Shown: positions 1 to 7,400 of the stretch, one piece after another
Numbering within the stretch: position 1 is the stretch's first letter
Layout: each line of letters begins with the position of its first letter
Assembly (NCBI GenBank): GCA_017410375.1
Contig: JAFQQW010000053.1
Location: forward strand, 1 to 64,000
Length of the DNA: 64,000 bases
From: Clostridia bacterium
GTDB lineage: Bacteria; Bacillota; Clostridia; RGIG6154
Direction of reading: 5' to 3'
Notes under the pieces: generated by a model
What the model saw: the letters and a program-made list of their open reading frames with translations, nothing else
Database searches by the model: none
What the model was told of the DNA's origin: nothing
Position numbers and translations under genes: made by a program

Positions 1-2
1 TA

Positions 3-60
3 TTTTGTCAATTTGAATTCGTCGGCGTACAGAGGTACGGTAGAGTTCAAATTGACAAAA
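3..60. repeat. 15-bp perfect inverted repeat with nested hairpin
   Basis: Arms at 3-17 (TTTTGTCAATTTGAA) and 46-60 are exact reverse complements. Inside, CGTAC (26-30) and GTACG (35-39) form a second small stem around AGAG. No coding sequence is visible here. It could be a folded RNA, a protein-binding palindrome or the remnant of a small mobile repeat. The window begins at its left edge, so anything further left cannot be judged. Confidence 0.7.
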
Positions 61-67
61 AGCAAGC

Positions 68-102
68 AATGGAGCGGAATCCTCGATGGATTCCGCTCCA
101 TT
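68..102. repeat. 15-bp perfect inverted repeat
   Basis: AATGGAGCGGAATCC (68-82) and its exact reverse complement at 88-102 flank a 5-nt loop. It follows the 3-60 repeat directly. The stretch after it (about 119-150, containing TTCTTCGCTTCGCTCAGAA) resembles short dispersed intergenic repeats that I recall from other bacterial genomes; that resemblance is memory, not a search. GCAAGCAA (62-69) also pairs with TTGCTTGC (158-165) around the whole element. Confidence 0.65.
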
Positions 103-191
103 CAACATCTGTTCAAACCGGAGATTCTTCGCTTCGCTCAGAACAACAAATAGTTCTTTGCTTGCGGTAGAACGACTTTTTCGACAATCTG

Positions 192-217
192 AACCGACTT
201 TTATAAAAAAGTCGGTT
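192..217. terminator. hairpin with T-run, intrinsic terminator on + strand
   Basis: AACCGACTTTT (192-202) pairs with AAAAGTCGGTT (207-217) around ATAA, followed on the + strand by more T residues. The polarity suits a transcript entering from the left of the window. It also sits directly after the stop codon of the leftward creatininase-family gene, so it may act on both strands, though the T-tract is poorer on the minus side. Confidence 0.6.
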
Positions 218-223
218 TTTATA

Positions 224-958
224 TTAAACAATTGTTTTGTCTAAGTATTCAAGAGAAAGACGAACCATTTCGTCGCCCAGTTCTTTATTCGCTTCTACCG
301 CATTTTTGGTGAACCAGTGATTTACGTCACCAAGTCTGTCAAGCTGAACGGTATCGGGATACAAAGACATCAGAATAGAGGACTCGAATTTACCTGCATG
401 GTCGTATCCGGTTGCATTCTGCACCTCTGTGCTCATAGTCGGGATAACTTTAATCCAGCCAAAGGGATTGTCTTCGTTATCCAGGTTTTCATAATAGGTG
501 TTGTAGCTTTCACTGCCCCACCAGCCCTGTCCTTTTGTTTTTTCAAGGTAAGCCATGGTTGCACGTTTTGCCGCTTTCATATAAGAAAGAGTCATGGGCA
601 TTAAGGATTCCTGCTCAAACTGGTGGTGAATCAGAACATAAATGTTTCTGAAGCCCGAGCTTAAGAGGCTCATGAACACATAATACACATACTGTTCAAA
701 CGCGTTTTCTTCCACATGAACTGTTCCGCTGGTCTCATCGCCTACTGCATAGCTTGCCGGGCTGTAGCTAATGGAAGGAGCAATGATAAGCTCCTTTTTC
801 TCAGCAAGCTTTTCAAGCAAGCCCTGGGCAACCAGAGTGTCACAGCCGTACGCACAATGCGCACCGTGGTATTCAACTGTACCGCCAACAATGACAAGCG
901 GTGTATTGTTTTCCTTCGCTTTTGTAGTTTCACGCGGGAAAATTTTATCTAAATACAT
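224..958 (-). CDS. creatininase-family amidohydrolase
   Basis: A 244-residue protein of the creatininase / creatinine amidohydrolase superfamily, whose members are metal-dependent hydrolases of cyclic or linear amides. The first metal motif is clear: GGTVEYHGAH with Glu29 and His31, and Asp40 at the usual eleven-residue distance from the Glu. The family's GHGGN-type motif is replaced by HHQFE (111-115), and HAGKFESS (187-194) matches the usual HAGxxETS. It is the last gene of a four-gene leftward operon, with an AAGGAG site before ATG 958. The substrate is unknown; creatinine is only one possibility, since most family members act on other compounds (for example formamidopyrimidines or the MftE peptide). 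Confidence 0.85.
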   Translation of the reverse strand: MYLDKIFPRETTKAKENNTPLVIVGGTVEYHGAHCAYGCDTLVAQGLLEKLAEKKELIIAPSISYSPASYAVGDETSGTVHVEENAFEQYVYYVFMSLLSSGFRNIYVLIHHQFEQESLMPMTLSYMKAAKRATMAYLEKTKGQGWWGSESYNTYYENLDNEDNPFGWIKVIPTMSTEVQNATGYDHAGKFESSILMSLYPDTVQLDRLGDVNHWFTKNAVEANKELGDEMVRLSLEYLDKTIV

Positions 959-972
959 ATAGCAGCATCTCC

Positions 973-1773
973 TTATCCGCGGTTTTCTTCAAACCATTTC
1001 AAAATATTGCCTTCATACCAATTTTCGGGGTTTTGACGAACATCTTCTAAAAGCGCTTTGCCGAACGGTTGAATATTTAACACTTTTAAAAGTGCATTTC
1101 CGCAATAAGCTTCAGATGTATAAGCTTTTGCAAAGTCTGTAAGCTTATCGCTGATATACGGCCAGAAATAGGTGTCGCTTCGTTTGCTTCTGCCTTCAAA
1201 ACTGCAGATGCTTTGCACGGCTTTATCATATACACCACATTTTCTTGCATTCTCCAGCACTTCATCTACCAATGTGTATTCAAGTAAGTGCCGAAATGTC
1301 AGCTTATCAAAATCCACACCAACCAAAACAACTTTTACATTGTCCTCAAACATTTTCTGCCAGGGAGAATCCTTTGCAAAGGGCGTAGCACCGTAAATGC
1401 CGTACCGCTCACCTGAATTGCCATGGGTTTCGGTGTAGTAAAGCGCTTTCTTGCCGATTGCAGCGACCGAATGGGTTGCCTGATTACTTCTTAAAGCGTC
1501 CGGTCTTAGACGGAACACTTCTGTGATCAGACCTGTATCGGAAGGCTTATCCATATGCCAGGTATCATATGCATCCGAAAAGTTTTTCATGGAAAGCGTC
1601 GGCACGACAACCGTGCCTTCGCTTCCTACAGCTTCTAAAAATGCATCAATCACCGTATCTGCGCCGCCATCCACTTCACCAAAGCTTTTCAATGAGGAAT
1701 GCACCAGAACAGAATCTCCTTTTAAAATACCGAGTTTATTCAGGGATGAAACAACATCTTGTTTACAAATCAT
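973..1773 (-). CDS. AAC(3)-family N-acetyltransferase-like protein
   Basis: A 266-residue protein of the antibiotic_NAT / AAC(3) fold, which transfers acetyl from acetyl-CoA to amines. Visible family marks are LVHSSLKSFG near residue 24, GGADTVIDAF (36-45), GTVVVPT (53-59), the HSVAAIG motif with His101, and VGVDFDKLTFRHLLE with Thr159 and His162. Length is normal for the family. Homologues are common in environmental and gut bacteria without a resistance role. Its position inside an operon with two amidohydrolase-like proteins suggests acyl transfer to a metabolite rather than defence against aminoglycosides. Start ATG 1773 has AAGGTG upstream and lies 9 bp after the preceding stop. Confidence 0.85.
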   Translation of the reverse strand: MICKQDVVSSLNKLGILKGDSVLVHSSLKSFGEVDGGADTVIDAFLEAVGSEGTVVVPTLSMKNFSDAYDTWHMDKPSDTGLITEVFRLRPDALRSNQATHSVAAIGKKALYYTETHGNSGERYGIYGATPFAKDSPWQKMFEDNVKVVLVGVDFDKLTFRHLLEYTLVDEVLENARKCGVYDKAVQSICSFEGRSKRSDTYFWPYISDKLTDFAKAYTSEAYCGNALLKVLNIQPFGKALLEDVRQNPENWYEGNILKWFEENRG

Positions 1774-1782
1774 AAAATCACC

Positions 1783-2157
1783 TTATTCAGCGTAGCCTAA
1801 AGTTGTGTAAAACGCAAGGTTTGCCTGTGTGTTATCCAGTCTTCCATACTGCACAACAATGTTTCCGCTTGCTTCTAGCTTCATGGCATACTGGGTTTCA
1901 AAGGGCACTTCAAAATTGCACATATCGGTAAGATTGTTCATTCTGAAGCAACGTACCTTTTTCGCGCCGACTGTCCATTCGATATCCTCATAGCAGTCTT
2001 TATCAGTAAAGTAAAGGGTAACTTTGATTTTTACATCCTGTTCATTATCATTCACAATGATTACAGATTCATGCCCCTTTGCCTTACCTTCCCCGGGCTG
2101 CGGTAATTCGCAATCCGGTAAAATCCAAGTTTTTTTACCTACACCTTGATTACACAT
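1783..2157 (-). CDS. Anabaena sensory rhodopsin transducer (ASRT)-like small-molecule-binding protein
   Basis: A 124-residue protein matching the ASRT family: GKKTWILPDCELP at the N-terminus, GHESVIIVND, VTLYFTDKD, and a C-terminal VQYGRLDNTQANLAFYTTLGY. Known members form beta-sandwich tetramers; the Anabaena protein binds sensory rhodopsin, but most homologues occur in bacteria without rhodopsin and have been proposed to bind small molecules. No rhodopsin gene is in this window. The start is taken as ATG 2157, which overlaps the upstream stop by 8 nt and gives a family-like N-terminus; an in-frame TTG at 2166 has AAAGGA closer to it and is the alternative. Confidence 0.82.
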   Translation of the reverse strand: MCNQGVGKKTWILPDCELPQPGEGKAKGHESVIIVNDNEQDVKIKVTLYFTDKDCYEDIEWTVGAKKVRCFRMNNLTDMCNFEVPFETQYAMKLEASGNIVVQYGRLDNTQANLAFYTTLGYAE

Positions 2158-3325
2158 CGAGTTCAATGATTCCTTTCTTTAAGTAGTCGGTCATGGAATG
2201 GCAGCCGTCTTTTGTGATTGCAACACCTTTTTCCCATCTTACACCAAAGCCGTCGCCCGAAATAAAGGTATCCACCTGGAAGGTCATGTTTTCTTCCAGC
2301 GGATAATCGGAAGTGGTTTCCATCCAGGGTGCTTCTACTTCAATCATACCCGTGCCGTGGCAGGGACCGTATACAAAGTTATCTTTAAAGCCGTTCTCTA
2401 CATAAAGCTTGTAGAAATCCTTTGCAACATCGCTTGCCATTTTACCTGCCTTTAACTGTTCCACAGTCCAGTCGTGTGCCTGAAGGCAGAATTCAACAGT
2501 TTCTCTTCTCTTGCCTTCCAATTTACCCATAACGACAGGCAGACCGATTGCAGGAGAATAACCGTCAATTTTAGCAGAAAGGTTCAACTGAACAATATCG
2601 CCCTTGTTGATGGTTTTGTAACTGGAACGGGAAATTGCATGACTTGTGGACTTTTCGCTGAATACATACATCGGAAGACCTTCGTATTCTGCGCCTTCTT
2701 CATAAATAACTTTTTGTGCAACACCAACCATTTCAAGCTCGGTAACGCCGGGCTTAAGCTGACGGATAACTTCGTCGGTGGCAAGTTCAATGATTCGGAA
2801 GCCTTCCTGAATGCAAGCTAATTCATTGATACTCTTGATTTTACGTAAGGTTACCATAATATCATTGCAATTGGAAATTTCAGCATTGGGATAGCTTTCT
2901 TTCAAGCCTTCAAAAATCGGCAGCGTACATTCTACATAGCTACCCAGACCAATTTTGATGTTTTCGCCCGATACACCGATGCTTTTGAACACATCTTTAA
3001 ATGTGTCAGCATGCAGTTCAGGATATGCAGGGTCAGCAGATTCTCTGAATTCTCTTAAAACAAAGATTTTATCAAGCTTGGAAACGTCTTTTGCAAAGAT
3101 TGCAGATTCGGGACCTACCATCAATGCTGCGTCGCCGGTTGCAGAAATTGCAACGCCTGCTCTTTCAAACAACGGCCAGAAACCGCTGAAATATCTTGCG
3201 TTTGCATAATCCGATTCGGTGCTGGATACAACCATAACATCGAGGCCCTTATCGCGCACTAATTTTGCCGCCTTTGCAATTCTGTCCTTATACTCGCTTT
3301 CGGGGATACAAATTCTTTTACTCAT
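2150..3325 (-). CDS. creatinase-like M24 'pita-bread' hydrolase, metal site incomplete
   Basis: A 391-residue protein with an N-terminal creatinase_N-like domain (about 10-155) and a C-terminal M24 fold (about 165-390). Aminopeptidases of this clan bind two metals through Asp, Asp, His, Glu, Glu. Here the first Asp is Asn248 (QLNLSAK), the second is replaced around Ala259 (GYSPAIG), His323 is kept (CHGTG), the first Glu position is Asp352 (QVDTF) and Glu365 is kept (VRWEK). Loss of metal ligands is also found in creatinase, which uses the fold without metal to cleave a C-N bond. A creatinase-type or other non-peptidase reaction is therefore more likely than X-Pro cleavage. It is first in the operon, with AGGAGG before ATG 3325. 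Confidence 0.82.
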   Translation of the reverse strand: MSKRICIPESEYKDRIAKAAKLVRDKGLDVMVVSSTESDYANARYFSGFWPLFERAGVAISATGDAALMVGPESAIFAKDVSKLDKIFVLREFRESADPAYPELHADTFKDVFKSIGVSGENIKIGLGSYVECTLPIFEGLKESYPNAEISNCNDIMVTLRKIKSINELACIQEGFRIIELATDEVIRQLKPGVTELEMVGVAQKVIYEEGAEYEGLPMYVFSEKSTSHAISRSSYKTINKGDIVQLNLSAKIDGYSPAIGLPVVMGKLEGKRRETVEFCLQAHDWTVEQLKAGKMASDVAKDFYKLYVENGFKDNFVYGPCHGTGMIEVEAPWMETTSDYPLEENMTFQVDTFISGDGFGVRWEKGVAITKDGCHSMTDYLKKGIIELDV

Positions 3326-3355
3326 TTTTACATTCCTCCTTTTTTATTTACTTTT

Positions 3356-3361
3356 ATTATA
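3356..3361 (-). promoter_or_regulatory. -10 element for the 224-3325 operon
   Basis: On the minus strand TATAAT lies 31 nt before ATG 3325, predicting a leader of roughly 25 nt that carries AGGAGG. I see no clear -35 hexamer at 16-18 nt spacing, so the promoter may need an activator or be of an extended -10 type. Confidence 0.5.
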
Positions 3362-3440
3362 CATCAAGAATTCCCTTTTGTATTTGACCGATAATAAACT
3401 TTTTTTGCACAATCTTAAATTTATGTTATAAAAGACAATG

Positions 3441-3465
3441 AAAGCTCTGCAAAATGCAGAGCTTT
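3441..3465 (-). terminator. hairpin after the YitT gene
   Basis: AAAGCTCTGC (3441-3450) pairs exactly with GCAGAGCTTT (3456-3465) around a 5-nt loop, directly after the stop codon at 3468-3470. The minus-strand T-tract is short, but the stem is strong and separates this gene from the next leftward operon. Confidence 0.7.
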
Positions 3466-3467
3466 TT

Positions 3468-4307
3468 TTATACACTTCTGAAGCCTCGACCGATAATTTC
3501 ACTGCTGGTGGTAATAATGATAAAGGCGTGCGGATCAATTTCTTTGATTTTGTTGCGTAGCTTTATGGCTTCGATTCTTCGGCAAACGGTATGAATCATG
3601 TTTTTTTCATTTTTTGTGTACTCACCCACTACATTGCTTACCGTTACACCGTGATGCAACGTTTTGATGATAAATTCAGAAATTTCTTCCCGTTTATCCG
3701 TGATAACTACAAAATATTTAAAGGTATTTAAATTTTCAATAACCGCATCCACTAAAAACGCTTTGGCAAACAATCCTAAGATAGAAAAGAGTCCTGCTTC
3801 AATACCGAATACGAAAAACGAACTTGCAGCAACCACAAAGTCGGAAATCAGAAGCGCTTTGCCTACATCAAGGCTTGTAAATTTTTTCAGGATTAACGCA
3901 ATAATGTCTGTACCGCCTGCAGAGCCGTCGCTGTTAAAAATCATAGCCGAGCCGATAGAGGTTAAAAGCATGGCATAAATCAATTCTAAAAAGGGCTGGT
4001 CGGATAACGGTGCATTAAGTGGCATAAAAAGCTCAAACAAATAGGTAATTGCCGAATACAGCATACTGCAATACACGGTCTTTACGGTATTTTGTTTTCC
4101 AAGTAACAAAAAGCCAAGTACAAGTAGCGCGATATTCAGCGACCAGATATAAACACCTGCTGAAATGGGTGTAACCTTAGCAAGCAAGGTACCAATACCC
4201 GACACACCACCCGTAGCAAAGCCGTTGGGAATTTTAAAGAAATACACGCCCACAGCAAGAAGAAAACTACCAAATGTCATCCAAAAAAAGCTTTTGAATT
4301 TTTTCAT
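3468..4307 (-). CDS. YitT-family membrane protein (DUF161 + DUF2179)
   Basis: A 279-residue integral membrane protein. Residues about 1-195 carry five or six hydrophobic segments with the family pattern of small-residue turns (NGFATGGVSGIG near 28, SDGSAGGTDIIA near 126). The C-terminal 80 residues (from about 200) are the soluble DUF2179 domain, a ferredoxin-like fold with GVTVSNVVGEYT and CRRIEAIKLRNKI. Its function is not established. It stands alone between its own promoter (4337-4365) and a terminator. AAGGAG precedes ATG 4307. Confidence 0.9.
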   Translation of the reverse strand: MKKFKSFFWMTFGSFLLAVGVYFFKIPNGFATGGVSGIGTLLAKVTPISAGVYIWSLNIALLVLGFLLLGKQNTVKTVYCSMLYSAITYLFELFMPLNAPLSDQPFLELIYAMLLTSIGSAMIFNSDGSAGGTDIIALILKKFTSLDVGKALLISDFVVAASSFFVFGIEAGLFSILGLFAKAFLVDAVIENLNTFKYFVVITDKREEISEFIIKTLHHGVTVSNVVGEYTKNEKNMIHTVCRRIEAIKLRNKIKEIDPHAFIIITTSSEIIGRGFRSV

Positions 4308-4336
4308 AATGCATCTCCTTTTTTTCGTTTGCTTAC

Positions 4337-4365
4337 ATCATACTACAAAACTTAAGTTTTTTCAA
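4337..4365 (-). promoter_or_regulatory. sigma-A-type promoter for the YitT gene
   Basis: Minus strand: TTGAAA (4360-4365), a 17-nt spacer and TATGAT (4337-4342). The start codon lies 30 nt downstream of the -10. Confidence 0.7.
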
Positions 4366-4400
4366 CCATTTATTTATGAAAAAAACGACTTTTTCAAAAA

Positions 4401-4422
4401 AGAACCGCCATATGGCGGTTCT
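4401..4422 (-). terminator. palindromic terminator after the large secreted protein gene
   Basis: AGAACCGCCATATGGCGGTTCT is a perfect 22-bp palindrome starting 11 bp beyond the stop codon at 4433. On the minus strand it is followed by a run of T residues, giving a classic intrinsic terminator. Confidence 0.85.
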
Positions 4423-4432
4423 TTCAGTTTAA

Positions 4433-7400
4433 TTATTCAAACGGATGAATAGTAATTTTTTCCCATTTGTGGGTCATGCCAGGACCTGTGCCACTGCCGT
4501 AGTTGCTTGCGTTAATATTGGATTTAATCACAAGCACGGCTCTGCCACCGTCCCGAAGCTCAACAGAAGAAACGAAGCCATCCATTTTCTGGGTTTCACC
4601 CTTGTCCACAAGGTCTGCCGTAACTTTAAGGCCCAACGCATTGGTTGCGGTCAGTTCAAAGGGAAGCACCTTTGTATCGATAACAAATCTGAATTCGGAG
4701 GCTTGAGAGCCTTGCTGAACAATTTCAAACTCGGTCGACTTGAATTTTAGTGCTTTTGCTTCGTCCGATACAGATGCATCAGAACCCGTAGAGGGTGCAG
4801 AAGGTGTCGAAGGTGCAGATGCGGTCGGTTTTTCATACACAATGCCTTCAGCCTTGGATTTAAGGGCAGTCATCAGCTTGCCACTACCCGCATCAACTAC
4901 ACTGCCATCCTTCATGGTTTCGGAAAGCGTATAGGTAAATACAGCATCCGGATTGTCTACCTTAATAATAAATTCAAAAGGATAAACTGTAGCTGTTTCG
5001 GTTTTCTTTTCACCACCGTCAATCTGATAGGTTAAGGTTGCACTCTGAATGTCTGCCTGGGTATGAGTGGTATACACATACGCATAGTAGTGATCTGCAG
5101 ACATCTGTAAGGTATAGCCCTTACCTGCTTTATGATGGGATACGGTTGCACCGATTTGTGTATCCTGAATCTGATTACGGAGTGCCGCAAAGGAAGGTGC
5201 TTTAACAGTATCAATATTCAGCTTAACCGCCTGCAAGGATTTAGACGGAACAGTTAAGGTAAATGCACCGTTTACCACATCCACTGTGCCAATTTTGCCT
5301 GTTTTATCATAAAGTGTTGCTGTGCCGTTATAATTTGCACCGCCTTCAATTTTATCTCCAAGCTTAATGGTTGTGGTTACAGCGTCAAAATCTTCGTTCA
5401 TAAACGCAATACCCACTACCCCGTCTTTTCTTGCTGCCATCCAGTCAATCTGAATGGAATCAGGCTCTACGATGCCTTTGGCAAGCCAGGGCCACATATC
5501 TGCTTCATCATAGAATTTGCCGGGCTTATGACCGTACTGATTGGAGTTAAAGTAAGCATAACCCTGCTGACGAAGTGCCGGGAATTCAATATTTTGTCCC
5601 GAAAATGCATAGGTCTGATTGATTAAGAAATCTTCCAGCATTGCAATGTAAGGCGGTAAATGGTGCCAGTAAATACCTGTGTAATCCGGGCCGTCAACCG
5701 GATAGTTGGTTTCCTGTTCATAGGTCATGAATGCACTTCTGTAATAGCCTTCATAACTGTTATAACGACCCAGAATCGAGTTTTGGGCAAGGTTTGCATA
5801 AAAATCCTCGCCGGTATATGCAGAAAGCTTCATGAAATCACCCACAAAGGACTGCATCACAATATGTGCACTTCTTACAAAGGTAGAGGGCTGTTCAATA
5901 CCAAGGCTTACACGGGACGGAAGCCATCCTTCTACGTTTTTGGTAAGGCCTGTAATGATATCATTGTTGTGGCTTGTGTTGGAAAGGTCACCTTCTCTGC
6001 CGATACGCATCTGGGAAGGACCTGCCCACCACATGGTGCTGTTTACTTCGGAATTATAAACAAAATTCTTCTGAATTTCTTCAAGGTTATTCGCTTCCAC
6101 AAGATTGGTTCTCTTGTCACCGTCCACACCGGGAACCCATAGACATGTGGTCATAACCTGCGCAACATATTCTGCCGCGTCCAGATACTTTTTGTCGTCG
6201 GTAAGCTCGTACATATCAAGGAGCGAAGACATGTTCGGCACGCAGGAGATGTAAACAAAGGTGTTCCAGTCCTGCTGAATGTAGCTTTCTTTATACACTT
6301 CCTCTTCCAGATATTTATCTGCAAGTGCAATAGCGTTGTCCAGATATTTTTGTTCACCTGTATGCTGATACATTGCAATATCATTTGCAAAAGGCGGAAT
6401 GGAGCCGTAGGTATTTACAACCTCGGTATTCCCCTTTTCAACACCGTAATCATAAAGGAACGGAATTGCGCCCTGGCTCATTTCATACATACCAAGCATA
6501 ATGTTTGCGTTAAAGCCCTTGATAGGCTCGCCAATGGGCGAAATAGAATCTGTCTTTAAATACGGACCGTTACCCTCACCAATACGGTTAAAGTGGAGGT
6601 TTTTACGGGTTAGCGCATTGGCAATGGTCGGAATGGTACGTCTTTCAAGCATCTCTTCATCTTCAGAGAGCAAGTAATCCTGCAAAGCCTGCATAGAGTT
6701 ACCCATGGAGGTGGTGTTACTGCTTTCCATGTTGTAATGTGCTTTGTCGTATACATCCCAGCCTGCATATTTGTCATCCAAAATCAGGTCACGGGTGTTA
6801 AAAATAACATCGTTCAGTGAGCGGATATAGTTCTTTCTGTAACTGTCTACATCAAAAAGATCTTCTGCGATAACCGAATAGCTATCAAACCAGTCTGCCA
6901 CATCACTGACAATACGCACACGAAGGTTATAGGTAGAACCGGCATCCATTTTAGATTCCTTTGAACCCATAACAGGTGCAAAAGCAGTACCTCTGTGCAA
7001 ACCATTCAGGCCGTGCATGGTAATACCCAAAATAGAGTTGTAATCATAAACCCATCTTTGAGGAATCCAGGACGGATCGAACACAACGCCCTTGGTAACC
7101 GCAACATTGCTGTAGGCATTATTATCGTAAAGGGTAAGTGTGCCCATGGGGGTATACAGATACTGTTCGGTCAGAAGCTGCGGTTCTTCCGGCACACGCT
7201 TATACTGAATGCGAAGCGGTGCTAAAGCAAAGGAATATTCCTGCTGTTCAAAACCCTTTCCTTCCCATACCGCGATGCTGTAATAACCGTTTGTGCTGGG
7301 TGAAAAGTCAATAGATACCAAAGGATATCTTTCCGCATCGGTTCTCCAGGTTGCTTTTAATACGCCAGTTTCATTTTCGGAAACTAAGGTTACGCCATTT

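Noticed and set aside
1-220. Retron-like or other RT-associated RNA
   Set aside because: Nested inverted repeats are suggestive, but no reverse transcriptase gene follows on either strand and the downstream gene is a creatininase-family enzyme.
317-604. Rightward 95-codon frame opposite the creatininase-family gene
   Set aside because: It is a mirror frame of a conserved protein with no ribosome binding site of its own and no protein family features. The same applies to the other antisense frames inside the long genes.
973-1773. Aminoglycoside resistance gene
   Set aside because: The AAC(3) fold alone does not show resistance. The operon with metabolic genes, no mobile element and no plasmid signals argue against calling it an acquired resistance gene.
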